A DNA stretch of 64,000 bases from Streptomyces albus subsp. albus. Lineage in GTDB: Bacteria > Actinomycetota > Actinomycetes > Streptomycetales > Streptomycetaceae. The stretch spans positions 1-64,000 of the forward strand of contig NZ_JODR01000021.1 in the NCBI RefSeq assembly GCF_000725885.1. The letters are read 5' to 3'. Both the position numbers and the translations under genes were made by a program. The notes under the pieces are model-generated. The model ran no database searches. It saw only the letters and a program-made list of their open reading frames with translations, and had not been told where the DNA came from. Positions 49,022 to 58,254 of the stretch are shown here, piece by piece. How positions within the stretch are numbered: position 1 is the stretch's first letter; each line of letters begins with the position of its first letter.

Positions 49022-49735
49022 TCAGTACCAGTGGTTGGCCTGCCAGAACTGCCAGGCGCCGCAGGGGCTGTCGTACCGCGAGTTCATGTAGTTGAGGCCC
49101 CACTTGATCTGGGTGGCCGGGTTCGTCCGCCAGTCGGCGCCGGCCGAGGCCATCTTGGAGCCCGGCAGCGCCTGGACGAGGCCGTAGGCACCCGAGGAGG
49201 CGTTGGTCGCACGGTAGTTCCAGCCCGACTCACGAGAGACGATCTCGGAGAAGCACTGGTACTGGTCCGCGCCGACGATCTGTTTGGCCATCGACTGGAC
49301 TTCAGCCGTGGTGTAGGACGACTTCTGGGTGAAGTCGGGACGTTCCTCGGAGCGGCTCGACGCCGACTTGATCTTGTCCCGCTCCTTGGCCTTCTCGGCG
49401 GCATCCTTGGCGGCTGCCTCCTTCTCGGCCTTCTCCTTCTTGGCAGCGGCGTCCTTGGCGGCCTGCTTGCGAGCGGCCTCCTCGGCCGACTTCTTGGCCT
49501 TGGCCTGGGCCGCGGCCGAGGCGTGCTCGGCCTGCTGCGTGAGAGAGGCGGTCTGGACCTGGGCCTGAGACCCGGCCGGTATGTCCTCTAGGAGCGTCGC
49601 CTGCGCTGCGGTGGCCTCGACGTCGGACGCCTGACCCTGGTCGGCGCCTGCGGCGACACCGACGACGGCGCCGACAGTGGTGACCGCGGTGGCGGACGCC
49701 ACGGCGAATCCCCGGACCGAAATCCGAGCAGTCAC
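49022..49735 (-). CDS. Secreted transglycosylase-SLT-like protein
   Basis: This protein of about 237 residues has a signal peptide (VRGFAVASATAVTTVGAVVG, cleavage after AAGADQGQASD likely), a long Lys/Ala/Glu coiled-coil stretch (about 70-135) and a C-terminal lytic-transglycosylase-like domain (about 150-237). The catalytic-type segment is CFSEIVSRESGWNYRATNAS, followed by SGAYGLVQALPGSKM and IKWGLNYMNSRYDSPCGAW. The glutamate in SRESGW is the expected acid. GTG 49735 is chosen over 49753 and 49795 because GGAAGGG lies six bases upstream. It probably cuts peptidoglycan during growth or spore germination. Confidence 0.92.
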   Translation of the reverse strand: MTARISVRGFAVASATAVTTVGAVVGVAAGADQGQASDVEATAAQATLLEDIPAGSQAQVQTASLTQQAEHASAAAQAKAKKSAEEAARKQAAKDAAAKKEKAEKEAAAKDAAEKAKERDKIKSASSRSEERPDFTQKSSYTTAEVQSMAKQIVGADQYQCFSEIVSRESGWNYRATNASSGAYGLVQALPGSKMASAGADWRTNPATQIKWGLNYMNSRYDSPCGAWQFWQANHWY

Positions 49736-50063
49736 ACGGTTCCCTTCCAACATGCCCGCTCGGGTGACCTCGCGGACCAATCGTGCCCCTGACACTGGCC
49801 TCCCCTTGTGGGCGCGGGAGGCGCGGGCCCGGTGGGCTTCCCCGGCAGGGACAGCCCGCGTGGTTCTTCGGGCGGCATACGGCGACTGCTGTTCAGTTCT
49901 GTACTGCTGTGCGGTGTCGCACCGTTGACGGTGCGGCTGTGCCGTATGCGGGGCCTGACAGGACCCACACCTTGCCGGAACGGGACGCGCGGAAGCAATT
50001 CAGCGTTGAGTGGGAAAGGTCACACGGCGTTTGAGGCAAAGGAATGACGGAAAAAACCGCGCG
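49736..50063. other. Leader region upstream of the transglycosylase gene
   Basis: This 328-base stretch lies between the transglycosylase start and the PhoH terminator. It contains a 7-bp hairpin GCACCGT-TG-ACGGTGC (49919-49934) and a GGGAGG/CCTCCC pair near 49805-49830. Related secreted wall hydrolases in Streptomyces have c-di-AMP (ydaO) riboswitches, but I could not recognise that consensus here. Confidence 0.35.
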
Positions 50064-50114
50064 ACCGGGCCCCGTGCCGCTAGGGTGTTGCGCCCTTTGC
50101 GCACGGGGCCCGGT
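50064..50114 (-). terminator. Intrinsic terminator of the PIN-PhoH gene with T-run
   Basis: ACCGGGCCCCGTGC (50064-50077) pairs with GCACGGGGCCCGGT (50101-50114). On the minus strand the stem is followed after six bases by six T (50051-50056), an unusually classical rho-independent terminator for this genome. Confidence 0.85.
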
Positions 50115-50188
50115 TCACAACGGCCGCACGGCGGCCCGCTGACGGCCCGTAGGGGCCGTCCGGGGCACCGAAGGCACCGAAAACCGCG

Positions 50189-51526
50189 TCAGACGCGGCC
50201 TTCCTCCAGCATTTCGGTCACCAGTGCGGCAATGGGCGACCGCTCCGAACGCGTCAGGGTGATGTGGGAGAAGAGCGGATGCCCCTTCAGCCGCTCGACC
50301 ACGGCGACCACCCCGTCGTACCGCCCCACCCGCAGGTTGTCGCGCTGCGCCACATCGTGCGTGAGCACCACCCGCGAGTCGGTGCCGATCCGCGAGAGCA
50401 CCGTCAGCAGCACGTTGCGCTCCAGCGACTGGGCCTCGTCCACGATGACGAACGCGTCGTGCAGCGAGCGGCCCCGGATGTGGGTGAGGGGCAGCACCTC
50501 CAGCATGCCCCTGGCCACCACTTCCTCGATGACCTCGCGGCTGGTGACGGCGGAGAGGGTGTCGAAGACGGCCTGCGCCCAGGGGCTCATCTTCTCCGCC
50601 TCGGTGCCGGGCAGATAGCCCAGCTCCTGCCCCCCGACGGCGTACAGCGGCCGGAAGACCATCACCTTGCTGTGCTGCCTGCGCTCCAGCACCGCCTCCA
50701 GGCCCGCGCACAGTGCCAGTGCGCTCTTCCCGGTGCCGGCCCTGCCGCCCATGGAGATGATGCCCACCTCCGGGTCGAGCAGCAGGTCGAGGGCGATGCG
50801 CTGCTCGGCGCTGCGGCCCTTGATGCCGAACGCCTCCCGGTCGCCGCGCACCAGCCGGATGCGCCCGTCCGGGGTCACCCTGCCGAGTGCCTTGCCCTTC
50901 TCCGACTGGAGGACCAGCCCGGTGTGCACGGGCAGTTCGGGAGCGTCGTACGGCAGATCCACGCTCTCGGTCGCGAACAGCTCATCGACGTCCTCCCCCG
51001 GAAGGGTGAGTTCGGCCATGCCCGTCCAGCCGGAGTCGGTGATGGCCAGCTCCGCCCGGTACTCCTCCGCCATCAGCCCGACGGAGGACGCCTTGATGCG
51101 CAGCGGCAGGTCCTTGGAGACGACGGTGACGTCGTAGCCCTCCGCCTGGAGATTCCGGGCCACGGCGAGGATGCGGGTGTCGTTGTCACCCAGTTGGCCG
51201 TGCTTGAGGAAGGCCGCCGGCAGCACGGCCGGGTCCGAGTGGTTCAGTTCGACCCGGAGCGTTCCGCCCTGGTCGCTGAGGGGGATCGGAGCATCGAGCC
51301 GCCCGTACCGGATGCGGTACTCGTCGAGCCTGCGGAGGGCCTGCCTGGCGAAGTAGCCCAGCTCTGGGTGGTTGCGCTTGGCCTCCAACTCGGTGATGAC
51401 GACCACGGGGAGCACGATGTCGTGCTCGTCGAACCGGTCCATGGCGGCCGGGTCCGCCAGCAGCACGCTGGTGTCGATGACGTACGTGCGCCGGTCGGAC
51501 TCGCTGCGCTTCTTGCTGATCACCAC
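50189..51526 (-). CDS. PIN-PhoH fusion protein (PhoH2-type)
   Basis: This is a 445-residue protein. The N-terminal PIN nuclease domain (about 10-150) has [26 protein letters not shown] and [13 protein letters not shown], whose acidic residues match the PIN active site. The C-terminal PhoH ATPase (about 235-445) has [16 protein letters not shown] (Walker A), [17 protein letters not shown] (Walker B) and [14 protein letters not shown]. Family members (PhoH2) unwind and cut RNA and sometimes occur as toxins. No antitoxin gene precedes this one. The start is a GTG pair near 51526 with GAGGGGG 12 bases upstream. Confidence 0.94.
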   Translation of the reverse strand: MVISKKRSESDRRTYVIDTSVLLADPAAMDRFDEHDIVLPVVVITELEAKRNHPELGYFARQALRRLDEYRIRYGRLDAPIPLSDQGGTLRVELNHSDPAVLPAAFLKHGQLGDNDTRILAVARNLQAEGYDVTVVSKDLPLRIKASSVGLMAEEYRAELAITDSGWTGMAELTLPGEDVDELFATESVDLPYDAPELPVHTGLVLQSEKGKALGRVTPDGRIRLVRGDREAFGIKGRSAEQRIALDLLLDPEVGIISMGGRAGTGKSALALCAGLEAVLERRQHSKVMVFRPLYAVGGQELGYLPGTEAEKMSPWAQAVFDTLSAVTSREVIEEVVARGMLEVLPLTHIRGRSLHDAFVIVDEAQSLERNVLLTVLSRIGTDSRVVLTHDVAQRDNLRVGRYDGVVAVVERLKGHPLFSHITLTRSERSPIAALVTEMLEEGRV

Positions 51527-51782
51527 GGTGGGACGTACCCCCTCGGATGGGTCGGGGAGCGACGGCGTCGCGGGGGAAGAGGCCGGAGACGGCCCGCACC
51601 ACGCGGGCCGGGCTCCGGCCCTCCGCGACCCCCACTCTGTGGGGCGTCCGTGGTGTCAAAAGGGCCTCCCGGCGACTGTGCCCGGTGAGACGGGCACGGT
51701 CGTGAGGGATATTCCCGCAGCGGCCCGCAAGCATGCGCGCCGTCACGCTCGGGGCCGAACGGCCCCCGCGTCCCGGGTGGGG

Positions 51783-52544
51783 TCAGCTGCCGTACCGGCG
51801 GTGCCGGGCGGCGTAGTCACGCAGCGCACGCAGGAAGTCCACCTTGCGGAAACCGGGCCACAGGACTTCGCAGAAGTAGTACTCGGAGTGCGCGCTCTGC
51901 CAGAGCATGAACCCGGACAGCCGGGTCTCCCCGCTGGTGCGGATGATCAGGTCCGGGTCGGGCTGGCCCCGGGTGTAGAGGTGCTCGGAGATGTCCTCGA
52001 CGGTGAGGGTGTCGGCGCATTCGTCGAGCGTCATGCCGCGGTCCGCGCGGTCTGCCAGCAGCGAGCGGACGGCGTCGGTGATCTCCTGCCGCCCCCCGTA
52101 CCCCACGGCCACGTTGACGAGTATCCCGTCGACGTCACCCGCCTCCTGCTCGGCCTCCTTGAGCACCCGCTGCGTGCTGTCCGGCAGCAGGTCGAGCTGG
52201 CCGACGTGGTGCACCCGCCAGCGCCCGTCGGCGGCCAGATCGCGCACCGTGTCCTCGATGATGCCGACCAGCGGACGCAGTTCGCTCTCCGGACGGCTGA
52301 GGTTGTCCGTGGACAGCAGCCACAGGGTGACGACCTCGACGTCCGTCTCGGCGCACCAGCCGAGCAGCTCCTGGATCTTGCTGGCGCCGGCCTTGTGTCC
52401 CTGCTCGGTCGTGCCGCCCGATGCGCGTGCCCACCGCCGATTGCCGTCGAGGATGACGCCGATGTGCTTGGGCACCCGGTCGTGATCGAGACGGTCCTCC
52501 ACCCGGCGCGCATAGAGCTTGTACACCAGGTCGCGCAACTTCAT
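51783..52544 (-). CDS. uppS: Isoprenyl transferase (cis-prenyltransferase)
   Basis: This 253-residue enzyme elongates allylic diphosphates with IPP in the cis configuration, usually to make the undecaprenyl carrier for peptidoglycan. Visible features are HIGVILDGNRRWARASG (catalytic Asp), STDNLSRPESEL, VAVGYGGRQEI and the C-terminal DLIIRTSGETRLSGFMLWQS. ATG 52544 follows AGGCTGGCCGTTCCC, a weak ribosome site. Streptomycetes usually have several paralogues, so the chain length made is uncertain and the symbol is provisional. It is divergent from an aldo/keto reductase gene. Confidence 0.9.
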   Translation of the reverse strand: MKLRDLVYKLYARRVEDRLDHDRVPKHIGVILDGNRRWARASGGTTEQGHKAGASKIQELLGWCAETDVEVVTLWLLSTDNLSRPESELRPLVGIIEDTVRDLAADGRWRVHHVGQLDLLPDSTQRVLKEAEQEAGDVDGILVNVAVGYGGRQEITDAVRSLLADRADRGMTLDECADTLTVEDISEHLYTRGQPDPDLIIRTSGETRLSGFMLWQSAHSEYYFCEVLWPGFRKVDFLRALRDYAARHRRYGS

Positions 52545-52650
52545 GGGAACGGCCAGCCTCTCCGTGCCGAGTCGGGAATTCCAGCACCTTACTGCCGTTC
52601 GCCCTGACGTACGAACCGGGCCGGTCAGGCGCGGTGATAAGAAAAGGCAT

Positions 52651-53742
52651 ATGACCCAGCGCACCACATCCCCCGTCCCCGCACCGGCTCCCACGGCCGT
52701 TCCGTCCGACACGCTCTACCGCGCCGACCCGGCCCGCTACGAGGCGATGGAGTACCGCCGAACGGGCCGTTCCGGGCTCAAGCTGCCGGCGATCTCGCTC
52801 GGCCTGTGGCACAACTTCGGCGACGACCGTCCGCTGGCCACCCAGCGCGCCATCCTGCGCCGCGCGTTCGACCTGGGCATCACCCATTTCGACCTGGCCA
52901 ACAACTACGGCCCGCCGGCCGGCTCCGCGGAGCTGAATTTCGGCCGCATCTTCGCCCAGGATTTCCGTCCGTACCGGGATGAACTGGTCATCTCCACCAA
53001 GGCGGGCTACCTGATGCACCCGGGGCCCTACGGGGAGTGGGGCAGCCGCAAGTACCTGCTCTCCTCGCTCGACGCCTCGCTGAGCCGGATGGGCCTCGAT
53101 TACGTCGACATCTTCTACTCCCACCGCTACGACCCCGACACCCCGCTGGAGGAGACGATGGGGGCGCTCGCCTCCGCCGTCCACGCGGGCAAGGCGCTCT
53201 ACGCGGGCATCTCCTCCTACAGCGCGGCCCGCACCCGTGAGGCGGCCCGGCTGCTGCGCGAGATGGGTGTCCCCGCGCTGATCCACCAGCCGTCCTACTC
53301 GATGATCAACCGCTGGACGGAGGAGGACGGCCTGCTCGACACGCTGGAGGGCGAGGGCATGGGCTGCATCGCCTTCGCCCCGCTCGCCCAGGGGCTGCTC
53401 ACCGACAAGTACCTCGACGGCATCCCCGCCGACTCCCGTGCCGCCCAGGGCAAATCGCTCGACCCGGCGCTGCTCACCGAGGAAGTGGTGCGGCGGCTGC
53501 GCGGCCTCAACGCCGTCGCCGAGCGGCGCGGCCAGACCCTCGCCCAGCTCGCCCTGCGCTGGGTGCTGCGCGACCCGCGGATGACCTCCGCGCTCATCGG
53601 TGCCAGCTCCGTCGCCCAGCTGGAGGCCAACGTCGCCGCGCTGCGGGCGGCGCCCCTGGAGGAGGCCGAGCTGGCGGAGATCGACGAGCTGGCCGTCTCC
53701 GAGCCGGGCACCAACATCTGGGCGGCCAGCAGCAACGGCTGA
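52651..53742 (+). CDS. Aldo/keto reductase (YghZ-like)
   Basis: This 363-residue NADPH-dependent oxidoreductase is of the L-glyceraldehyde-3-phosphate reductase/Kv-beta group. The AKR tetrad is visible: D and Y in FDLANNYGPPAGSAELNFG, K in ELVISTKAGY and H in YVDIFYSHRYDPDTPLE. GKALYAGISSY and TSALIGASSVAQLEANVAAL bind the cofactor. The start is ATG 52651 with GAAAAGG upstream. It ends at a hairpin. Confidence 0.95.
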   Translation: MTQRTTSPVPAPAPTAVPSDTLYRADPARYEAMEYRRTGRSGLKLPAISLGLWHNFGDDRPLATQRAILRRAFDLGITHFDLANNYGPPAGSAELNFGRIFAQDFRPYRDELVISTKAGYLMHPGPYGEWGSRKYLLSSLDASLSRMGLDYVDIFYSHRYDPDTPLEETMGALASAVHAGKALYAGISSYSAARTREAARLLREMGVPALIHQPSYSMINRWTEEDGLLDTLEGEGMGCIAFAPLAQGLLTDKYLDGIPADSRAAQGKSLDPALLTEEVVRRLRGLNAVAERRGQTLAQLALRWVLRDPRMTSALIGASSVAQLEANVAALRAAPLEEAELAEIDELAVSEPGTNIWAASSNG

Positions 53743-53768
53743 GGCCTGCCGACCGCCCCAAAGGAAGC

Positions 53769-53800
53769 GGGCCGGTCCGTGGGGGGATACGGACCGGCCC
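53769..53800 (+). terminator. 12-bp hairpin after the aldo/keto reductase gene
   Basis: GGGCCGGTCCGT (53769-53780) and ACGGACCGGCCC (53789-53800) pair perfectly around an eight-base loop, 27 bases after the stop codon. Confidence 0.8.
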
Positions 53801-53881
53801 GAGGGGGGGCTTCCACCATAGCCCCTCGGGCCGGATGATCCGCACACCAACGACCGTGTCGCACAAGCCAGTACGACGGGA

Positions 53882-54640
53882 TCAGACGGCCGCCCCGCCC
53901 ACGGCGACGCCCACCACCGCGCCGAGCACCATGAACGGCCCGAAGGCCATGGCACTGCTGCGGCGCGCGCGTCCGGTCGCCATCAGCGCGAAGCCATAGC
54001 AGGCCGCCGACAGGAAGCCCAGAAACGCTCCGGCGAACAGCACAGGCCAGCCGTACCACCCGAGGGCCACCCCGACCGACAGGGCGAGCTTGACGTCCCC
54101 GAAGGCCACCGCCCGCGGGCTGATGACGAACAGCACGAAGAACGCTCCGGCCAGCACCAGGCCGCCCAGCAGCGCGCGTCGCCAGCTGCCGCCCGCGCCG
54201 GGCAGCAGTGCGGCCAGTCCCAGCAGTGCGGCGGTGCCGGCCGCCAGGGGCAGGGTGATCATGTCCGGCAGCCGCATCACGGCCAGATCGACGGTCGCCA
54301 GCAGCAGCGCGCAGGGCGTGAACAGCAGCCACACCGCCAGCTCCGGGCGTGTCCCGACCGTCGCCGTGAGTGCCGCGCACACCAGTGCGCCGACCAGCGC
54401 GAGGACGCTCCGTCCGCCCCCGTACGCCCCCTGGGCGTCCGAGGCGCCGGCGCACGGGGCGCACACCGCGGGGCCCAGCACCCCGCGTACTCCCCCGCCC
54501 AGGGGGTGCCCCTGCGGGCAGCTGTCCCGCCAGGGCAGCCCCGGCTCCACGGAGAGCCGGTAGACCGCGCGGGGCAGGAGAGAGCCGGCCGCGGCGCCGT
54601 AAGCGGCGGCGGCCACGATCGCTATCCACTCCAGCGGCAC
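53882..54640 (-). CDS. A24-family prepilin peptidase
   Basis: This 252-residue polytopic membrane aspartyl protease carries both catalytic motifs: ATVDLAVMRLPD (first Asp pair) and AVAFGDVKLALSVG (GxGD-type FGDVK). The N-terminal loop has two Cys pairs (SCPQGHPLG, VCAPCAG), reminiscent of the zinc-binding methylase region of PilD but shortened. It would cleave the leader of the Flp pilin encoded 6 kb away. GTG 54640 gives a normal first membrane helix. Confidence 0.92.
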   Translation of the reverse strand: MPLEWIAIVAAAAYGAAAGSLLPRAVYRLSVEPGLPWRDSCPQGHPLGGGVRGVLGPAVCAPCAGASDAQGAYGGGRSVLALVGALVCAALTATVGTRPELAVWLLFTPCALLLATVDLAVMRLPDMITLPLAAGTAALLGLAALLPGAGGSWRRALLGGLVLAGAFFVLFVISPRAVAFGDVKLALSVGVALGWYGWPVLFAGAFLGFLSAACYGFALMATGRARRSSAMAFGPFMVLGAVVGVAVGGAAV

Positions 54641-54844
54641 ACCCGGAGCTTACGTCCCGCCGACACGCCAGTGAGCCGCCGGAATCCGTCGTACGGAGGT
54701 CTCATCGGAGCGATTCATCTCACACCCGCGCGGAGCATCCCGGAGCGGGACAGCGCCGACACCTGCGACGGAGCACCAATCGGCCCCTCTGTGCGGCCCG
54801 TTATCCGACTGCCGTTGTCAGTGAGGGGCCGTACTGTAGTCCGT

Positions 54845-55063
54845 ATGACATCGACTTCCACCGGGCCCGGAGAGCCCGGAACCCTGGAGACGGGTGCGGG
54901 CGAGGTGCCCGCGCCGCAGCCCTCCGTCACCGCGGCCAACGACGCCATCCGCAACTTCGTCGCCGGCCGCACGCTCTGGTCGAAGGAAGCACTCGCCGAA
55001 CTGGACCGGCTGCGCGGGCAGTGGCAGCGCGCCGTCCGTGCCGAGATGGTCAAGGCGGCGTGA
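54845..55063 (+). CDS. Small conserved hypothetical protein
   Basis: This 72-residue protein has a disordered N-terminal half (Gly/Thr/Pro/Glu) and an amphipathic helical C-terminal half (TAANDAIRNFVAGRTLWSKE, ELDRLRGQWQRAVRAEM). It is not a member of a family I can name. ATG 54845 lies seven bases after TACTGT, a possible -10, so the transcript may be leaderless. There are no obvious partners. Confidence 0.65.
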   Translation: MTSTSTGPGEPGTLETGAGEVPAPQPSVTAANDAIRNFVAGRTLWSKEALAELDRLRGQWQRAVRAEMVKAA

Positions 55064-55248
55064 GGGCCGCCGCCTTGGCCATCTCTTCCCTCCTGCGCCG
55101 CCCGGCCCGCTGAGACCGGGCCCCGCCGTCGGCGTTCCCAACCTCCCGATCCGCAACGGGGGCTCGCCACCCGCGCGTTGATCCGCAAGCATGTACGGGT
55201 GAGCGGCACGCGCGGGGGGCGCGGCCCCCTAGGGATACGGAGCGCTCG

Positions 55249-56214
55249 GTGAACAAGCCCGTACTGCGGCGGCGCCGCCGTCACCGGCCGGCCGACGAGA
55301 AGCAAGACACCGGCGGGCACCCGCCCGCACCGGCCACCGGACCAGCTCCCGAGACGGCCGCCGGACCGGACACCGAGCACGGCGACGGTCCCGCCACCCG
55401 GGCCCGCCGCGGACGGAACCGGCTGCTCGTGGCCACCGCCCTGTTCGCGACACTCATCCTTCCCAAGGTCGTCGACGGCCCCGGGCACAGCGACGACCTG
55501 GCCGCGCACCAGCCCTCCCCGGGCACCGGCCAGGCATCCTCCAGCGCCTCCCCCGCCCCCGGCAGCACCCCCGGCAGCGCTCCGGACCCGGCCCCGTCCT
55601 CGGCCGCCTCCCCCACCCCCGGCACCGGCGGCTCACCCGAGACGGCCCCCGACGGAGCCCACCCGCCCGGGGCCGGCCCGCTGAACGGCCCCGACACCGA
55701 CGCGGACGCCGACTCCCCGGCGTCCGCCTTCCGTTCGGTGCGGGCCGGACAGTGCCTGACGGTGCACGCCAACGGCACCGGGTGGAGCCGCCCCGCGCCC
55801 ACCGAAGCCACGCGCGTCCCCTGCGGCGACGACCGCGCCTTCACCCGGGTGACCGCCGTGCACCGCGCCGGCCCCGGCGGTGCGGGCGACACCTCCTGCC
55901 CCGTCGGCAACGGCCGCGCCACCTGGTCGATGGACGACACCACGCTGTGCGTCACCCGGCAGTTCCGCACCGGCCAGTGCCTCCTCGCCGAATCCACCGG
56001 CGGCGAGATGCGCGCCGCACTCATGTCCGCCCCCGCCTGCTCCAGCCGGCCGCCCGCCGGCCAGGGACGGTACGACCGGCTGCTGACCGTGACCGGTGTC
56101 TACGACGACGACACCACCTGCCGCGAAGGGGACGCCGGCACCCACGACCGCTACTGGACCTGGCAGGTGGACGGCGGCAGCCGCACCCTGTGCACCGCCG
56201 ACGCGACCGGGTGA
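55249..56214 (+). CDS. Membrane-anchored protein with Cys-rich extracytoplasmic domain
   Basis: This 321-residue protein of unknown function has a basic N-terminus, one membrane segment (about 58-73, RLLVATALFATLILPKVV), a Pro/Ser/Gly/Thr spacer of about 85 residues that probably crosses the cell wall, and a C-terminal domain (about 160-321) with eight or more cysteines (GQCLTVHANGTGW, RVPCGDDRAF, TSCPVGNG, TLCVTRQFRTGQCLLAES, APACSS, TTCREGD, TLCTADATG). The pattern of paired Cys suggests disulfide bonds. GTG 55249 has only a weak GGAG upstream. Confidence 0.78.
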   Translation: MNKPVLRRRRRHRPADEKQDTGGHPPAPATGPAPETAAGPDTEHGDGPATRARRGRNRLLVATALFATLILPKVVDGPGHSDDLAAHQPSPGTGQASSSASPAPGSTPGSAPDPAPSSAASPTPGTGGSPETAPDGAHPPGAGPLNGPDTDADADSPASAFRSVRAGQCLTVHANGTGWSRPAPTEATRVPCGDDRAFTRVTAVHRAGPGGAGDTSCPVGNGRATWSMDDTTLCVTRQFRTGQCLLAESTGGEMRAALMSAPACSSRPPAGQGRYDRLLTVTGVYDDDTTCREGDAGTHDRYWTWQVDGGSRTLCTADATG

Positions 56215-56346
56215 CCACTGCGCCGAGCCGCACCACGGACACACCGTCCCGTCGCGGGCCCCCGCGACGGGCTCGGCAGGCGCCCGTCAGCTGCTCGCCA
56301 CTCAGGGCTGACGTCCGGGGAACCCGGCAGGCTGGGCGCCCGGCGC

Positions 56347-57105
56347 TCAGACCGTCGTACGGAAGCGGCGGCGCGCGGCCGGGGTCGCCACCATCACCGC
56401 CAGGGCGCCGACCAGCAGCGCGAACGGGAGGGCCGCACCCGCCAGCGCCAGGAACGGGACCGCGGAAATCACCGCGGCCAGACAGTAGACAGCGCCCAGC
56501 CCGGACAGGACGCACTGGAGGCGCGGCGGCCCGTCCGCGTTGAAACGCACCACCAGCGCGGCACAGACCGCCGCCCACAGTGCCGCGCGCGGCTCGCCGA
56601 AACCGATCGCGTCCCGTACCTCTTCCGCCGCGCGGAACCACCACTGGCCGTCCACGGCATCCATCCAGTGCGGGAAGTCGTGCGCGTAGCCCGGCAGTTC
56701 CGTGCCCGGCACCACCCGTCCGCCGAGCGGTGCCACGTCGTACCGCACGCATTCGGTGATCAACAGCAGTGCCGCGCCGAGCGCCTGGGCGACACCGGTC
56801 GTCCAGCCGACCGTCCAGGCACGCAGCCGTGCCGCGCCCCGCACGGTGTGGCCGCCCCTGGGTGTGTCCGCCGCGTTCCGGGCGCCGTCACCGCCGTCAC
56901 CGGGACCGGCCGCCCGGGTGTCGTCGCCGGGCGCGCTCCTCACCGCCGCGCTGTCGTCGGTTCCGTGTCCCACCGCCGTGGTGCCGCCGTCACCGACGCC
57001 GGTTCGGCTTCCCGCCGTCGTGGTGCCGCCGCTGTCGTCGCCGGACCCGTCGTCCATCCCGTTCACCCGCCCCGCCGTCCCCCTGCGCCTCGTCTTCGCC
57101 GTCAT
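56347..57105 (-). CDS. Predicted membrane protein
   Basis: This protein of about 252 residues has a Gly/Asp/Thr-rich disordered first ~80 residues followed by three or four hydrophobic segments (VAQALGAALLLITECVRYDV, AALWAAVCAALVVRF, LGAVYCLAAVISAVPFLALA, FALLVGALAVMVATPAARRR). No family was recognised. The ATG at 57105 is uncertain; GTG/ATG codons downstream (near 57057) are alternatives. It is divergent from the duplicated-domain gene. Confidence 0.65.
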   Translation of the reverse strand: MTAKTRRRGTAGRVNGMDDGSGDDSGGTTTAGSRTGVGDGGTTAVGHGTDDSAAVRSAPGDDTRAAGPGDGGDGARNAADTPRGGHTVRGAARLRAWTVGWTTGVAQALGAALLLITECVRYDVAPLGGRVVPGTELPGYAHDFPHWMDAVDGQWWFRAAEEVRDAIGFGEPRAALWAAVCAALVVRFNADGPPRLQCVLSGLGAVYCLAAVISAVPFLALAGAALPFALLVGALAVMVATPAARRRFRTTV

Positions 57106-57212
57106 GATCCGGTGCAGCCGTCCGCCGCCACAAGAGGCAACGGCGAAGCGCCGTCGGCGATTTCGCGCAGGTGTACGACCAAGAGCCGCGGTGACATGCG
57201 AGGATGACCGCG

Positions 57213-58190
57213 ATGACGAACCCCGCACCGCTCCCGGCCGGCCCCTGGCGGATCCATCCCTTCCACGGGCTCGAAGGCGTCGTACCCGGCAGCCTCCCGT
57301 TCGGCGCGCGCAGGGACGTCCTCGCCCGGCGCCTCACCACCGCGTACGGCGACCGCCTGGGCGAACGCAGCACCTTCCGCAAGAGCGCCACCTCGCTCGG
57401 CCTCTGCGACGCCTACCACTCCCTCGACCTGATCCTCCACCACGACGCCCACCAGCGCCTCGCCTACCTCGAACTGTTCGCCTCCGCGCCGGTCGAGTTC
57501 GACGGCGTCGGCCTGCTCGACCGGCCCTACGGCGACGTGCTCGACGCGCTGCGCGCCCGCGGCTGGGAGTCGCGGGAGACCGACGCCGGGCACGAGATAC
57601 CCGCCGCCGGGTTCAACCTCACCGCCCGTCCCGAAGGCGACGAAGCCCCCGTCTACTGCGTCGGCGTCCAGCCCGACGACCGCGCCGACATGCCCCCGCC
57701 CCGGATGACCGGCGGCGTCCACCTCCCCGGCATCACCGCGCACCGCCTCCTGCCCTTCGAGGGCACCGAGACCGTGCGGCTCGGCCAGGACCGCCGCTCC
57801 CTCCGCGCCCGCCTCGGCGCCACCCTCGTCTGCGGCCCCGACGGGCACGGCGCCGGCACCGACCGCTACTTCGACCACGGCCTGGAGCTGACCTTCGACA
57901 GCGACGACCGCCTGGTGACCCTCGCCATCGGCTACACCGGCCACAAGGGCACCGCCACCCTGGCCGGCGTCCAGCTCCTCGACCGCCCCTACGCCCAGGT
58001 CGCCGCCGACCTCGCCCGGGCCGGCATCCGCGTCGTACGCGGCGAACTGTCCGCCGAACTGCCCGACCACGGAGTACGGCTGCACATGCAGGCGCCGACC
58101 AACCCCGAACTGCCGGTGGTCGCCGTCGTCTACGGCGCCCCCACCGACGAGGACACCCCCGCCGACGAGGACGTTCCCGCATCCCGGTGA
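57213..58190 (+). CDS. Protein with internally duplicated domain, unknown function
   Basis: This 325-residue soluble protein is built from two copies of one ~120-residue domain (about 13-138 and 174-296). The copies share the order G-x-x-R-R-x-x-L-x-x-R-L, then an L-x-L strand before D-x-x-R-L, the identical hexapeptide LLDRPY (101-106 and 255-260), and a C-terminal E-I-P/E-L-P segment leading to a hydrophobic strand. No catalytic motif is evident and I do not recognise the family. ATG 57213 with GAGG nine bases upstream is preferred over ATG 57204. Confidence 0.75.
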   Translation: MTNPAPLPAGPWRIHPFHGLEGVVPGSLPFGARRDVLARRLTTAYGDRLGERSTFRKSATSLGLCDAYHSLDLILHHDAHQRLAYLELFASAPVEFDGVGLLDRPYGDVLDALRARGWESRETDAGHEIPAAGFNLTARPEGDEAPVYCVGVQPDDRADMPPPRMTGGVHLPGITAHRLLPFEGTETVRLGQDRRSLRARLGATLVCGPDGHGAGTDRYFDHGLELTFDSDDRLVTLAIGYTGHKGTATLAGVQLLDRPYAQVAADLARAGIRVVRGELSAELPDHGVRLHMQAPTNPELPVVAVVYGAPTDEDTPADEDVPASR

Positions 58191-58254
58191 CCACGCCCGG
58201 GCGCGGGCCACGGGACGGGGCACTTCGGCCGCCCGCCGGTTCGGCCCCGCCCCC

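Noticed and set aside
49736..50063. A ydaO (c-di-AMP) riboswitch upstream of the secreted transglycosylase.
   Set aside because: Expected from knowledge of related wall-hydrolase genes, but the conserved riboswitch segments could not be found by eye. A covariance-model search would settle it.
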